Below are positions 13,201 through 46,300 of a stretch of DNA of 64,000 bases, one piece after another. A program made the translations under genes and the position numbers. The notes beneath the pieces were generated by a model. The model searched no databases. It was not told where the DNA came from and saw only the letters and a list, made by a program, of their open reading frames with translations. Origin of the DNA: Petrosia ficiformis (taxonomy: Eukaryota > Porifera > Demospongiae > Haplosclerida > Petrosiidae); the NCBI GenBank assembly GCA_947044365.1, contig OX345640.1:5444001-5508000 (forward strand). The letters run 5' to 3'. The stretch's first letter is position 1. Each line of letters opens with the position of its first letter.

Positions 13201-13487
13201 TCTTGAAGCTCTTTCATAATTTCTAGAATAGTGTCAAAATGTTTTGAGTTTTGTCCAACTTTAGTTTCCAATTGATCCAGGAGAATATTTGGTCCATCCA
13301 AGCCTTTTCTGCGACACACATCATTCTTAGTATCCATCGTAATCACATGCTTTTCATAGAGCTTTATTGTAAATGAAAGCATGGTTTGTTCAGCAGTGCT
13401 CAATATATCACATAGTTGGCTACGATGATGTCTCAATAATTCACATGGGAACGACTGCCCTTCCTTCTTCCCTGGTTTTGTGGCCAT
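7281..13487 (-). CDS. CARD - X - CARD - X - coiled coil - ZU5 - CARD multidomain protein
   Basis: Exons in gene order: 13133-13487, 12365-13068, 11511-11826, 11382-11438, 10640-11289, 10511-10574, 10165-10245, 9894-10061, 9675-9785, 8946-9128, 8121-8653 (or upper end 8635), 7923-8063, 7683-7866, 7281-7630. Phases chain throughout, giving about 1,298 residues. The ATG at 13487 has strong context (aagATGGCC). Layout: CARD-like fold ~10-105, domain X copy 1 ~130-345 (divergent), CARD-like ~354-455, domain X copy 2 ~500-694, coiled coil ~695-896, ZU5 ~900-1000 opening with the signature DWPEYGLQIDAPKG, an unassigned ~120-residue segment possibly UPA-like, and a C-terminal CARD-like fold ~1200-1290. 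ZU5 with death folds is known from UNC5, ankyrin and PIDD; a cytosolic signalling scaffold is inferred. An extra small exon near 8800-8870 cannot be excluded. Confidence 0.8.
9430..9509. repeat. Short (CA)n and (TA)n microsatellites
   Basis: A CA run followed by a TA run sits in the intron between exons 8946-9128 and 9675-9785 of the CARD/ZU5 gene. No other structure is seen. Confidence 0.8.
11891..12058. mobile_element. MITE-like repeat M7, CAGTRGAACCTC ends
   Basis: Begins CAGTAGAACCTC and ends with the inverted GAGGTTCCACTG, flanked by TA, with internal repeats of AAGGACAC. Size and ends resemble pogo/Tigger-type non-autonomous elements of invertebrates. It lies in the intron between exons 11511-11826 and 12365-13068. 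A more worn copy is at about 37707-37878. Confidence 0.6.
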
Positions 13488-14077
13488 CTTTGAACTTTTC
13501 TCAGAACACACCTACTTTATCTACTATATGACACTTGAACTTCTGTGGACAGGATGTGGTCCACCTTGATTTGTATATATATATATATATATATAGTGCA
13601 GTAAAAATAATTTAAATTAACTGCATGTTATATATATTGTTTTCTAGCAATGTGCAATGTCATCACTAATACAATCTTTAAACGTATACTACTGTGTATT
13701 GCTGTCATGATACAATACATGAATATTTGATATAATAACCAAAATTGTGACTAAATGTCTTGTTTGGTTATAGTTGTCAAGAAATGGTTAAAAAAAGAAA
13801 TCAAAGTCTGTTAAATAATGTTGCCGTATCTGAAAGACAATCACATCAAAAACTCTCTTTCATTCCACTTTTCAATTTTCATTATTATCCAACTCCCACT
13901 TATAATATGCATATTCCAAACTTCCCTCACCTATGTGACCATAGATATTTTTCTAGCTTTCAATTATGATATAACAGGTAAAAAAAACTATAATTCAAAA
14001 ATGATTAAATTAAGAGGTATTGTTAAGTAGTTCACTTCATTCTCATCCATTCATCTTTTGTCAATTGAGTTTGAAGT

Positions 14078-14196
14078 TTAGAGGCATAGTACTTTTGATA
14101 GCTGACGCCATTTTGGGAAGATTAAAACGTCTCCTTTACCAGGTATGTTGTCAAGATTATCTTGTTGAATAGATGATATATCTCTCAAAGTAACCT
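14078..14196 (-). CDS. Possible orphan terminal exon
   Basis: A consensus acceptor (TTTACAG) at 14197-14203 is followed on the minus strand by an open stretch of about 39 codons ending in TAA, with a coding-like composition (it includes DNLDNIPGKGDVLIFPKWRQ). No matching upstream exon is visible before the piggyBac remnant, so this could be the last exon of a broken gene, an alternative terminal exon, or chance. I do not recognise the family. Confidence 0.2.
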
Positions 14197-14695
14197 CTGT
14201 AAATGTATATATAACACATGTAATAGTTAATTTATATACATTATGTTTCGGTGTGTGTACATATGTACATATATATGGTATACTGATATATACATGTAGT
14301 TATAATATACACTGTACATCAATACATTATATAAAGCCATCATTAGGAGGTGTACATGACAAATATACTGATATATGCATATAGCTATAATATAAATACA
14401 TTGTACATTGTACATTGTACCATGGAGGATATATCATCTATACATATGTATGTAACATATATATGATATATAGATGTAGCTTTAATAATTATAATTATTG
14501 TACATAATTACATTACGTAATACATAAGCCATCATTAGGAGGTGTACATGCCAAATATACCATGGAGGATGTTTATATGCATATAACCCAAGGCATATGT
14601 GCATATAAACCATAGTTTATGATTATCAATTGAACTTTGATATGGTGTTTATACAACCTAATCACATGCAATGGTTGCCATGGTAGCATAGTATA

Positions 14696-14728
<33 letters not shown>

Positions 14729-15129
14729 AATTAAATGTATAATTATGAACAGCATTTGTATGTACAGTATATATCGTGCATGTATAAATAATATATATAA
14801 TTATGTATGTTTGTATGGAATGCACTATAGTATACATTATGCATTACACATAATGTTCTATATAAATTATGCATAATTATGTATATCTGTGTACTGCATG
14901 TAGAACATGTGTAATAATTTGTGTATAATTGTACATGCATACAGTATTTACTGCATCAATATATGTATGATATGTATGTCTATACATTAACATTTGTATT
15001 CATTTACATATTCAATAGTGGTGGACAACTGAATGTATAGGTGTTTTAGGTCAACACCATAACAATAATAATTGATATCAGATGATGCTAGAGTTCTAAA
15101 GGTTTGTAATTCTCTATCGGTCAAGATAT

Positions 15130-15915
15130 GAAGAGGAAATGAAAATGAATTCATATCACTTTATACACCAAAACAATCTGTGTCGATAGATGAGGCAATG
15201 ATCTCTTTTAAAGCTGAGTTAGTTTTAAAACAATACATAAAGAATACACCCAATCCATGGAGCATCAAAGCCTATGCTCTAGCTGAGAGTGGATCTGGCT
15301 ATATATATGTATAATGTTTTAATTTATTATGGCAAAGAAACTATATTAACTGCACCTTCAGTCTAAATCAGACAACAAGAGTAGTGCTGACATTAGGCAC
15401 ACCTATACTCGACAAAGGGTATGATGTATGCACTGACCAGTTTTACACTAGTCCTGAACTAGCTGAGGAACTTCTCAAACATACCACAAAAATTACAGGA
15501 ACAGTTCAATCAAATCGCCCGAAAATGCGTGCAGAAGTAAAAGGGAAGAAAAAAATTTAAAAAGGGGAAATAAATGGGAGACATGATAGTTGTTGAATGG
15601 ATGTACAAGCATAAAATACTCAACACGGCCATTCAGTATTGAAACGATTGATATAACTCCTCGGTATACGTAAGATAATAATTACCACATGTAAAAATGT
15701 ATTTATATACACACACAAACAACACATACACAAGACACACACTTACATTCCACATTTGTAGTTATCCTGGTGCTCTGCCAAAAACGAAACCATCAATTGT
15801 GTGTACAATAAACACGTACATGATTGGGGTTGACCGGATGGATCAACTTTCTACTTATTACTCCTACTTTATAGTGAGTAGATACATGTATAGGTGGTCC
15901 ACTGGGCTAGGTGAA
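15130..15915 (+). pseudogene. Degenerate piggyBac-type transposase
   Basis: Three conserved piggyBac segments appear in order on the plus strand but in different frames: YTPKQSVSIDEAMISFKAEL (~15160), DVCTDQFYTSPELAEELLKH (~15427) with GTVQSNRP just after, and MIGVDRMDQLSTYYSY (~15820). These correspond to the acidic-residue-bearing core of a DDD transposase. Stops and frame changes separate them (for example after the glycine-rich segment at ~15300 and near 15560), so the gene is dead. Clear terminal repeats were not found. The strand is opposite to all host genes. Confidence 0.85.
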
Positions 15916-16197
15916 TGAAAACTTTGAATTTAAACGTCTTCCAGGATTTGTTCTGGTTCCCAACCTGGGATGTAGTGTTGTAGGTAATTATCATAGTTGC
16001 ATGCAGACATTTCACAAAGAGTAGACAATTGTCAAATCTATCATGAGATGATGTTATTGATTGAACTTATTGATTTAGACCTTACATTTTGGACAAATTT
16101 AAGTTGTACTATATAAATACAAATAATATAAAATATCAGGTGATGATAGTTCAGTAGTGTTAATATAAATTATCATCATGAACAAGAAAAGTGGCCT

Positions 16198-36315
<20,118 letters not shown>

Positions 36316-36537
36316 GATAGCACAACAGTACTTCGATCAGTACTGTACTCTACAGTACTACTTAATTCTGATAAAAACCACACCCATTTGCCTTGCAAAA
36401 AATATATATATATAAATTATATATATTAATGAAAAAATTTAATAATTAAAATAAAAACGGCGGCTTATTTTTTAATTAAATAATAAAATAAACTATAAAA
36501 TAATAATAATAATAATAATAATAATCTTTATGATATA

Positions 36538-39500
36538 TCATACCAACCAGGGTAAGATACAGTTATGAAATACTGTTTGATTACTATGCCAGTCTACATG
36601 GCGTACACCAGACACTTCATACACCTTTATCTTTCCATTTGCATGTAAAGTCTTCAAACCAAAATCATCTCCTTTGTAATACTGAATAAATGAATAGGAT
36701 TACACATGCACTTATGACAGTAATGACCACTTTTAGTTAAAGTTACAGTATGTCTAGTTTATCACAATTTTAGTTATGTTATAACATGCCTACGAGTGCT
36801 ATATCACATTTATAATCACTGAGCACGAGGGCTGTAGGTTTGAGGGCAAGGTGATTATAAATCTGATATAACACAAGTAGGTGTGCTATAATTAATATAT
36901 TTCCTGACAGACAAAACCTTTGTTGATGTCTGTTGCTTCTCCTACCTTTCTGTCTTCACTTTGAAGAAGGTAAGCGTTGTTTTCTTGTAGTCTGTGTCGA
37001 CGGCAGATTTAAAATCTGACCAAAGAGTGCTACATGTATATCTGATTTATAAACCTGTGATTTACTTTGATGTTCCACTATATTGGGATATATTTATAGT
37101 TACAGCTAAATTAACTAAAACGATTTTAGGCTTACTAAAAAAGTTTAACTAAAAGTGCAATATTGGGCGAAGTTAGTTACAGTTATTGCTACAGACTTGT
37201 AATTTACTTACAGTTTTAGTTAACTAAAAGTCATAATGCCTTACTACAAGGGGTTTTAGTTACAGTTATGTAAAACAACATCAATGGAAATCAGTTTTGG
37301 GGAGGCATAAATTTGGTCTGAAATCTAGGGGCAGATGGGTTCAAGTATAACGTCCTGATTAAGCCATGATAACTTCCACCTGATCCTTAAACAGGTTTAA
37401 AAATGCTAACATTTGTGATTCCATTTAGAGTGAATAACAACTGTCATGTCAGAATTGGCACATGTAATTGCAATTTAGTGAACTCACATTTTGTGAAGTA
37501 AATGGAACAATTTCAGTGTCTGAGTTTTCTTTATAGAAACCAAAATGACTACAGTAACAGGAAATAAAAAAAGATATATATAACTTACAATGTACATGTA
37601 CCAGAATAGCTAATAACATCTCTTAGTAGTTAACAGCTTTGTTGAGCTATATAGAAACACAATAAATATGTTCTGGAAACAGAACATTTCAGGCTCAAGG
37701 CTTGACAGTGAAACCCTATATTAAGGACACAATTCAATGAGGACACCCCTGTATTAGGGACACTTACAAATGTCCCAAGCTGTGCTAAATTTATAATATA
37801 AATTCACCCCTGAAATGAGGACACTTCCTCAGTTATATTTGTCTCAAGGTTGTCTGGAATAGAGATTACACTGTATATAGTGTACACGTATATGTATATG
37901 TACATGTACATGTAAATACACATGTAGGAGGTTCTTCCAGGCCAAAGCACTGTTTTTTTTTGTTATGTTTTAAGTTTTTAACTTTCATTAAAACCCAAAA
38001 CTACTAAGAGATATGAATAACATACTAAAAGACCTGACAGTGTGTCATGCAATACAGAAAACCTACCAACCTAGATTGCCACGGAGTTATAACACCATCA
38101 TCTGGTCCACCAATCAAAACCAGTTGTTGAAGATTTAAAAAATTGGTTCTGTAGTCTTAAATATTAAATAATAATTAATTATTTATGATAATTATTACAC
38201 AGATATACACAACACATGTACACACCTGAGGCAACTCTCATTTTCATTTTTCCATTGCCTCAAGTGTCTTTCTTTCTTTCTTTCTTTCTACAACTCTGAT
38301 AACATCCTGTAATTATAAGGACATACACATGTGTTATTTTTCTAAGCCCCTTGTGGCTGTGTTTTATGAATTTTCTAATCGTTTATTTGTTAATTGTTTT
38401 TATGCCTTTTGCTAGCATGCTAGGCACATGAATTTCCATGCATCACTGAATATTCAAAATACATGTACATACTTGTACTTGTACATGCACACATATATGT
38501 ACATATTACATGTACTTGTACTTGTACATGCACACATACGATGTATATGTATAGCATATTACATGTACATGTATTATTTAAAATTCAATTATTGGTTGTA
38601 GTAATGTGTTTACACATGATATAATTACTATTTTATAGTAGTCACATGATTACTACAAGTAATAGTACACAAATACATGTACACACATGGACACAAAATA
38701 GGACTGGGAAAAAGGTTGTTCGATTGGCATGCATTCAAAGCTAAATTCTCCCTTTAAAGCTTCGCTGCCATGTCCACTTTAATGTTTTCATACATGTATC
38801 TTCATATGCCATATGTACAATTCAAATGTACAAGCAATATATGCATCATTATACATGTACATTTACATGTACATGCTGTGGGCATGTTCTAAGAACGTCA
38901 AAGCTGTTTTGTTGACTGTTTCAGTTCTGTTTCTAAGTTCAACAAAGCTAAGTCTGAGTGGAAGAAATAAGATTACTGGAGTACTCATTACAGTCCAGTT
39001 ATGGAGGGTTCCTATTGCCAATCACAGTAAGACCACCATTGATAAAAACACGTCCAAACCTTTAACATTTCGTTCATTTTTGCTGACAAAGCTTTAAAAT
39101 TAATATTGTTTCCAGCCTTCATTCTAGCCCAAATACACATTTTTCAGATGGAATTTAATTAATTCACCTTTTGAAGTGCCGTTATTAATAACTGGTAGAA
39201 AGTTACATTCTTTGTTATAAAGATCTTGATGAAAAGGATCTGTAAGCATATAAAACACATTACCTGATTATACATGTACATGTACTAAACAAAATATTAA
39301 AAATTTGACATACTTAATACATGTACAGTATGTGTACATGTACATGTACATGTACAAATAAAAGGGATTAACAATAATATGAAAGGTCTGGTAATTAAAC
39401 CATTATTTATTGAATATTGCATACTTTTCTGATGTCACATGTACTGCACTACTGTACTTAACCATTCCAATGTACATGTGTACATGTATTTTGTATTATA

Positions 39501-42500
39501 CAATGTACCGTACTACTAACCATTCCAGTAGTTTGAAATTGATATATCTTGACCAGTTCGAGAGTAAAAAAATCTATAGTAAAAAATTCAAACTATACAT
39601 GTACATTACAAATCTCTGAAGAATGCATGATAGTCTGATCTAAAGTATACCCAATGTTTAAGCAAAATACACCCTTTTTTACTTTGAATTTTCTAAGCCA
39701 TTGTGGCTGCTTATTTTCTAAGCCATGGTGGTTGCTCATTTTCTAAGTCATGGTGGCTGCTCATTTTCTAAGTCATGGTGGCTGATTGCTATTTTTCTAA
39801 GCCATGGTGGCTGATTGTTATTTCTCTAAGCCAGGGTGGCTGCTTTAATATTTGCCCAGCCCTTTATGGCTGTGTTTTATGAATCTTCTAAGCCATAGCC
39901 AATATGCAAAATTATGAAATAAATTTTTATTTTGCACACGTACATTTCTTAACACGAAAAATACTTTTGCCAAAATTGTTTTACAAATTATCATATTATA
40001 CATACAGTACATGTAATTATCAATTTATCATAATACTACAGTACAGTGTTCTGCCCAGGATATTTAGAATGGTGGTTGGATTCTACATTGCATTTAGCAC
40101 TGTTTATTCTGTCTCAGTAACCTACATACACATGTATGTATTATCTAAGAGGTAGTTAGTTCATCTGAGAGGTGGTTATTCCTGACCAGTGCTGACCAGT
40201 GTGGGCAGAACCCTGATACTAATTAAGTTCATGTTGAGCGTGGAAGTATATTAGTATTACATTAAATGATCAATGAATAATTAATAAGGAAGTGTCAATT
40301 AAAATGAATACAATTCATCATGGCATATACAGAATTGAGAATCAGAAGTACATCATGTGATTCCCACTACACATGTATCACATGATAATGATACCACATG
40401 TAGTGTAATAGAGATAATTATTGCCCAAGCCTAGCACATGTATACTACATGTACAAAAAAAAAAAGTATTTAAAATTTTACGTGTACAATGTACATGATT
40501 ACATGAACCCGATAATATATTAGTTAGCACATATAATAATACAATGAAGGTAAGGCAGTGATATAGTTTCTATCATAGTATTGTAGTATAATACCATATA
40601 CATGTACATGTCCATGTACATATATGCTCTAATTACATGTATTTCGAAGAGACACAGGTACATGTACATGTAAATATTTTATTCTATTTTAGTCCTCCCA
40701 TACAAACAGCTAAACTATACATGTATATGTACAAGTACTTACTCACCTGTATACCTCTTTCTTAGTAAAGTTAGGAAAGAGATCCTTCAAATAAACCGTA
40801 TCTGCATGTACATGTATTTGGTAAGAATAATACATTGTTTAAATATCACATTTCTACATGTAAATAATGATTATCACTGCTACATGTACATGTACATGTA
40901 CATGTACATGTAATACAAAGTGTGTCCAACAATGTACACATTTACATGTAGTCAATAACAGTTCTTTGCATGAATACTGCATTTACCTGTACATGTACTG
41001 TAGTGTACTACATTGTATATAATGTACTATACTGTATTAATTAATATATACCACAATGTACATGTACATCTACATCTACATGTGAGTTGTACTGTATTAG
41101 ATTGTATAAATACATGTATGTACATGTACATGTGCTTCTGTTATGGTAAGGTGTGATGTCCAAACTATGCATGTACACATACAGTTATACATGTACATAT
41201 CACGTAATAAAATAAATTAAGGAATTCAAATTAATTTTATTTACCTCCAAATTGTCCGGCTTGTGGACTAGATAATGAAATGAATGTATGAACATTGTGA
41301 GAATATGACTCAAGAATGGCACGACAAATCAAACCACCTATATGTATTAATATAGAGATAAAATAAGATGTATTGAGATTTGAGAAAAAGCATCCCTATG
41401 ATTGCTTTCAGTGCAGTGTGGTGTCTGGCATTCAGTAGTAATGGCTGACTTTCTCATGCCTGAAACACACCAGTCTATTATAGTAATTATCAGCTCTTTG
41501 CTATTTTTAAGGCAATAATACATGTAATAGTAATATATTATTGCTGACTTAAGGGAATATACTGATTTTTAAGGTAGTACAAATGCAGATATTACATTAC
41601 ATTGTAACTGACTTCGTGTCTGGAATGTGGACACACACTAACATATGTTCAGATAAACTCACAATTATGATGTGTGTTGAGAAATAGTTTAATGTCATAT
41701 GATTATACTGTAACTCAATAATAAAGCAATGGATTGAAAATTGTAATACACAAAAATGAACGAGAAGGATAATATGAAAATAGTGTTGAGGAAAAGATTG
41801 TTGGTTATTCCAAACTAAACTGACATTTGGTCACATGTACATGTATATACATGTACATATCAATGTTGTTTTAGTTAACAACAACTAAAACACTCTTTAC
41901 TAATGACTTTTAGTTAACTAAACTATAACTAAATTACAAGTCTACTGTAATACATTTATGTATAACTGAAAATTAGTCAACAATGGGCACTTCTAGTTTC
42001 TTAAAAACTCTTTTAGTAAGATTTTAAACTACACGTGTATATAAAAAGTTTGAAAAACCAGGCATACTACGTGTACATGTATATGTAACTATAACTAAAA
42101 GTAGTCATTTTTGTCAAACTTAAACAACACTAATACATATATATATATACATGTATATATAAACATGTATATATAATTTTATAATTATACTAGACACATT
42201 ACCTTGTGAGTAACAGATCATTATAACACCATCACTTGCGGACTGAATAATTGATTTGATTTTTGAATACACTCCATTGACTTGATTCCACATACACTCC
42301 AATGATGCAACACCATTATAATCATCTATATTAGTTACCTATACAATATAATATGTGGTATAGCTCGAGCCTGGGAGGGCTATATCACATAAAAAGTGGA
42401 CGGCAGAGTTTGTGATAACCTTTGAAGCATGGGCCAAATTGGCTCAACAATGGTCAGTGTGTGTACCTTTTGAAATACATCATGAGCTAATAAAGAGTTA

Positions 42501-42988
42501 ATGCTGTTAGTGACATATAATCATAATTAACTGTGCCAATCTGCCCCAAAGAAAGAACTGTGCTGTGCCCAATAAGAAGCTCTTTGGGCCAATGGTGTGC
42601 CATATGAGCTTATCAAAAACACTGGTTGATGGGTTTAATATTCCCTATAACTATTTGTGTGGCGAGAGAATTGCTATTTACAATTACACCACATTAGACG
42701 ATGAACCCGGGAACAGTGTATTACAACAACACGACATGGTCTCACGATATGACATAATATCTATAATTATTATATGTACAATTATATATATATATATATA
42801 TTATGTATGTGTGTGATATTACTCATCACCTGTGTACCAGGATGTGCCTTCTCTATCATATCAGTCAATCCGTCCATATTACTATATGATGCGAAAATTC
42901 CATGAAAGATTATAATTGGACGATATCCAAAGGTTAAATCAGGTAGAGAGAGAAGAGACAGCAACAATACAACTTTGAAAAGCGACAT
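36538..42988 (-). CDS. PPT2: Palmitoyl-protein thioesterase 2-type lysosomal hydrolase
   Basis: Nine exons in gene order: 42830-42988, 42203-42338, 41245-41337, 40747-40801, 39521-39573, 39168-39239, 38071-38155, 37488-37548, 36538-36681; all GT-AG and in phase, giving 285 residues (human PPT2 has 302). A signal peptide covers ~1-21 (hydrophobic LLLSLLSL). The fold begins with [12 protein letters not shown]. The catalytic triad is visible: nucleophile Ser97 in CYSQGG, Asp208/209 in GGPDDG and His266 in [21 protein letters not shown] and [13 protein letters not shown] are PPT2 rather than PPT1 features. It hydrolyses thioester-linked acyl groups in the lysosome. It starts 321 bp after the stop of the DUF4139 gene and ends 222 bp before the TTC31-like start, all in the same orientation. 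Confidence 0.93.
37707..37878. mobile_element. Worn copy of repeat M7
   Basis: Starts near CAGTGAAACCCTATATTAAGG and ends near an inverted AGATTACACTG, with internal GGACAC blocks as at 11891-12058. Located in an intron of the PPT2 gene. Confidence 0.5.
38223..38310 (+). mobile_element. SINE-like element, 5'-truncated copy
   Basis: Contains CCTGAGGCAACTCTCATTTT, CCATTGCCTCAAG, a (TTTC)n tract and the end TCTGATAACATCCTGTAA, matching the body and tail of the fuller element at 44581-44742 but without the tRNA-like head. Confidence 0.7.
38440..41170. repeat. Stretch dense in ACATGTACATGTA palindromic repeats
   Basis: Short self-complementary TACATG/ACATGT runs occur every few hundred bases here, as they do at 18.0-18.5, 20.3-21.6, 26.3-27.7 and 31.0-31.2 kb. 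They are rare in the first 13 kb. PPT2 exons 40747-40801, 39521-39573 and 39168-39239 lie among them. Confidence 0.7.
41389..41490 (+). mobile_element. MITE M1 end fragment
   Basis: About 100 bp from the CATCCCTATGATTGCTTT end through GGCTGACTTTCTCATGCCTG. A similar fragment is at 50421-50540. Both stop before the internal region, so they are truncated or solo ends. Confidence 0.75.
41861..42132. mobile_element. Foldback element M8 copy
   Basis: Bounded by AATGTTGTTTTAGTTAAC and its inverted counterpart AACAACACTAAT, with ACTATAACTAAAAGTAGTCA inside. Same family as 48538-48707; related sequence is at 37060-37280 and 45400-45485. Confidence 0.6.
42412..42624 (-). mobile_element. MITE family M2 copy
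   Basis: The right end CTTATCAAAAACACTG is intact, the left end is worn, and the internal GTTAGTGACATATAATCATAA block is inverted relative to 24016. Located in the first intron of the PPT2 gene. Confidence 0.8.
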
Positions 42989-43309
42989 GATTTGCTGTAG
43001 AGGTTAGCACTAGCAGATAGTTAAATACATCACATGATAAATATTGACCAACGAAATTGCACGATTACGAAGGTGTGTGTGCTATAATTTACCCACAATT
43101 TTACGTAGTCTTGATCTCGTCGGAGCCAGCCTAGCCCCTCCTATGAGCGCGAGAGATTTAACAACCGCATCACACACATGTAGCTGAGCTAGGTGTGTAT
43201 ATGCATTGATTATCAAAACACAAAATTTAATAACAATTAATCAAAAATTTCACAATAAAATGATACAGCACTAATAAAAGGGAAGATATAACAAAATTTT
43301 CAATAAAGT

Positions 43310-46300
43310 TTATAATCCTTCAATTTGTTTGTTACGAGGATATTCCACAGTGTATCGAATATTCACTGATCGTGTTTCTTCAGGATTTAGCTCTAGAGAC
43401 CAGGTCACATGATTTTGTGATGTCAGATTTGGATTGGGTGGTAGTTGACCTTGCTTCGTCTTGGCAATTACAGGCTCAAGTAAAGTAACCTGTAAGATAG
43501 ATATACAAAGAAAGTAATACCACACAAGTGAGGTCCCTAATTTCATTACAGTGAGGATTTTTTAAAATTTAACAACAATTTAATTTTATGTGTACATTAA
43601 TTGCTTTTTATGACGCATAGGGCAATCCCCATGATTGCTTTTCATGGGGTTTTATATACATGTATATACATGATTGTGTCACTTATGTGACTATGCTTGT
43701 ATACATATTTAAGGAAGTTGAGCCTCTCCGGGGGGCCTTGATCAATTAATGGGCATGGTGTGTAAAAGAACACACGCTCCAGCTACAGACCATCAGAACC
43801 AAGCTGTATCTTGTAGATTGCATACAAACTGGAACTATAATAGCTGTTCTATCTGAAATAATATATTCTTAAAGTTCTACAAGATCCTTTAAAAAACAAA
43901 ATATAGGTTGTGTTTCAGGTATAAGAAAGTCAGCCATGAATAATGAATGTTGGATACTAAGAATACAATCACTTGGTACTTTTTTTCTTATTTTAGTAAT
44001 TTAGTTGTTTACAACTTTACAGTACAATATCAGTTCAAGAATGAGCAGTAAAATAGGTAATTTAACAGTAAGTGGTAACCAATGAAAATATTGAGTGTCT
44101 GCTGCCCAAGCGATTTGGCTGCTTTCATTTATAAAGCATTGTTTTATGATTTTAAAACAATGAGTCACAGGGTTGATGACATACATGTAAAAAGGAAAAA
44201 GAGGCATAAATGTACAACTATGCAATGAAACGAAATATGCAGACGTTAATTGGGATTAATTGCTCAATTTAAACAACATATGATCATGAGGTCATACTGA
44301 AAGTTGTGATAAATATTTGAGATAACACACAATCATATCCCATATCCTATACATGTATAGACTGATCCTTGTTAGAGTATTATTAAACAATGTTCAGCAA
44401 TCTAATAAGGTGATAGTCAACTGTACTGTGTACTATAATCATAGTAATGTGTGAATTCCCTTTACATTTTGTATGTGATAGCATAGTACTAAGGTGTAAT
44501 ATTGTGTACTACGTTCAAAGTACAGTAGGTAAACTTAATGTCAAGTGCTGTACATGTACACATATGTACATGTATGCATACATGATGTTATCGGAGATGT
44601 AGAAAGAAAGAAAGGAAGAAAGAAAGGAAGAAAGACACCTGAGGCTATGGAAAAATGGAAAATGAGAGTTTCCTCAGGTGGGATTCCAACCCACGACACT
44701 CTGTACTCCAGACAGATGCTCTACCAACTAAGCTAACAAAGCAACTCAGCTGGCAGGGTCCAAATCAAACATCTCATACGCCTGTATGAACAGGCTAACT
44801 TGACAATAGGCATTAGGTGAAGGCCAGGGTAATGAAACCACCAAAGACACCGACACCAAACCTAAGCATATACATGATGTTATCGGAGATGTAGAAAGAA
44901 AGAAAGAAAGAAAGACACCCGAGGCATTGGAAAAATGAAAAATGAGAGTTGCCTCAGGTGGGATTCGAACCCACGACACATGTATGTGTAATGTGTACAT
45001 GTATATATAAATTTTAAATGTAACCATCATACTTTTGTTATTGAAATACATGTACATACATGTGTACATGTACTTTAGTTATTGACATACTTTTGTTATT
45101 GGCAGTGTTGTTATCTTTAAATTTTACAATGTTACCTTGTCAATTGAATATAACAAAAGGTCTCATTTTCTCAGACATTTGTAGTATATGAAAGTCATAT
45201 ACAACCACACATCACCATAACAACCACATGTCACCATAACAACCACACATCACCATAAAAACCACAAGTCACCATAACAACCAAACATCACCATAACAAC
45301 CACACATCACCATAACATACATGTATGTTAAGCCATTCATCATGACCTCAGATTATTAATGTTCATAAGTTATAACTTTGTTTGGAATAACCCACAATAC
45401 CGACCTGTAATTTAGTTATATATTATATGTAGTTCACTAAAAGTCACAATGTCTTACTAAAAGTGGTTTTAGTTACAGTTAACTCAGACATTACACGTAA
45501 CTAACAATACCTTTAGCTTATCATCCCTACTAAGAGGAATATGATCAGTAAACAGAATAGTAGCAGATTCCTTGCGATTATTAGTTATTTCTGTGACCTG
45601 TCTATAAGTGTATACTACAGATACAGTAATTAAACCACTCTCTTCTCGGAAACGATGAACTGGTTTGTAAACTACTTTCACTGAAGGATCAGATCCTATA
45701 ATTGGATTAGTGTAAAAATATAATTATTAATTTATACACACAATTATTATACATGTATATAGTTCATCATATCAAAGCCTTGTTTTTTTTTGGCAAAGAG
45801 AGTAAATATTTGGTGACCACAAAGCTGTACTAATGGTCTGACCATATACCATAATTTAATTACTAGCGTTGTGTTCAATCCATTTGATATATCCATGTAT
45901 ACATGTACAATGTAGATGTACTATAACTATATACATATATGTACCAATTAATTAAGGTTGGGCAATAATTCAATATATCACATACAATGCAATATTATTG
46001 CATTGTATCACCTGATTTTGGTCTGCCAACAATGGGAAGATATAGTCTTAAATAATAGTTTAATATAACAGTTGAAAAACACTGTAACACTTAATCTTTA
46101 GCCATATACTCTCAAAACACGGATCACAAGTGTCATCTTTTTAAAGAATGACCCTATTTTGGCTATCATAGACAGCATCAATGAGTAGTTGCAATATTGA
46201 AATAATCGCAAGTCACTTTTAGGGAATAATCACAAAACATAATTTTCAATATCACCCAAACTTAATTCTTATTACTATTATAATCACATCACTATCTTAT

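Larger units (their letters stand above)
13488..16197. other. Intergenic region with piggyBac remnant and AT-rich repeats
   Basis: No intact gene. It holds a short TA run near 13580, a run of related palindromic AT-rich blocks from 14225 to 14950 (repeated CCATCATTAGGAGGTGTACA units and TATA tracts), one possible stray exon at 14078-14196, and the decayed plus-strand piggyBac transposase at 15130-15915. Confidence 0.7.

Noticed and set aside
15697..15918. A separate short plus-strand gene
   Set aside because: It is the third conserved segment of the broken piggyBac transposase, preceded by unrelated low-complexity residues.
42565..42816. 83-codon plus-strand frame
   Set aside because: Starts inside an M2 MITE and ends in a TA repeat; antisense to the first intron of the PPT2 gene.
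44660..44742. Working tRNA gene on the minus strand
   Set aside because: Boxes A and B and an anticodon-like arm are present, but the 3' half of the acceptor stem does not pair with the 5' half; the copies share a SINE-like body and tail.
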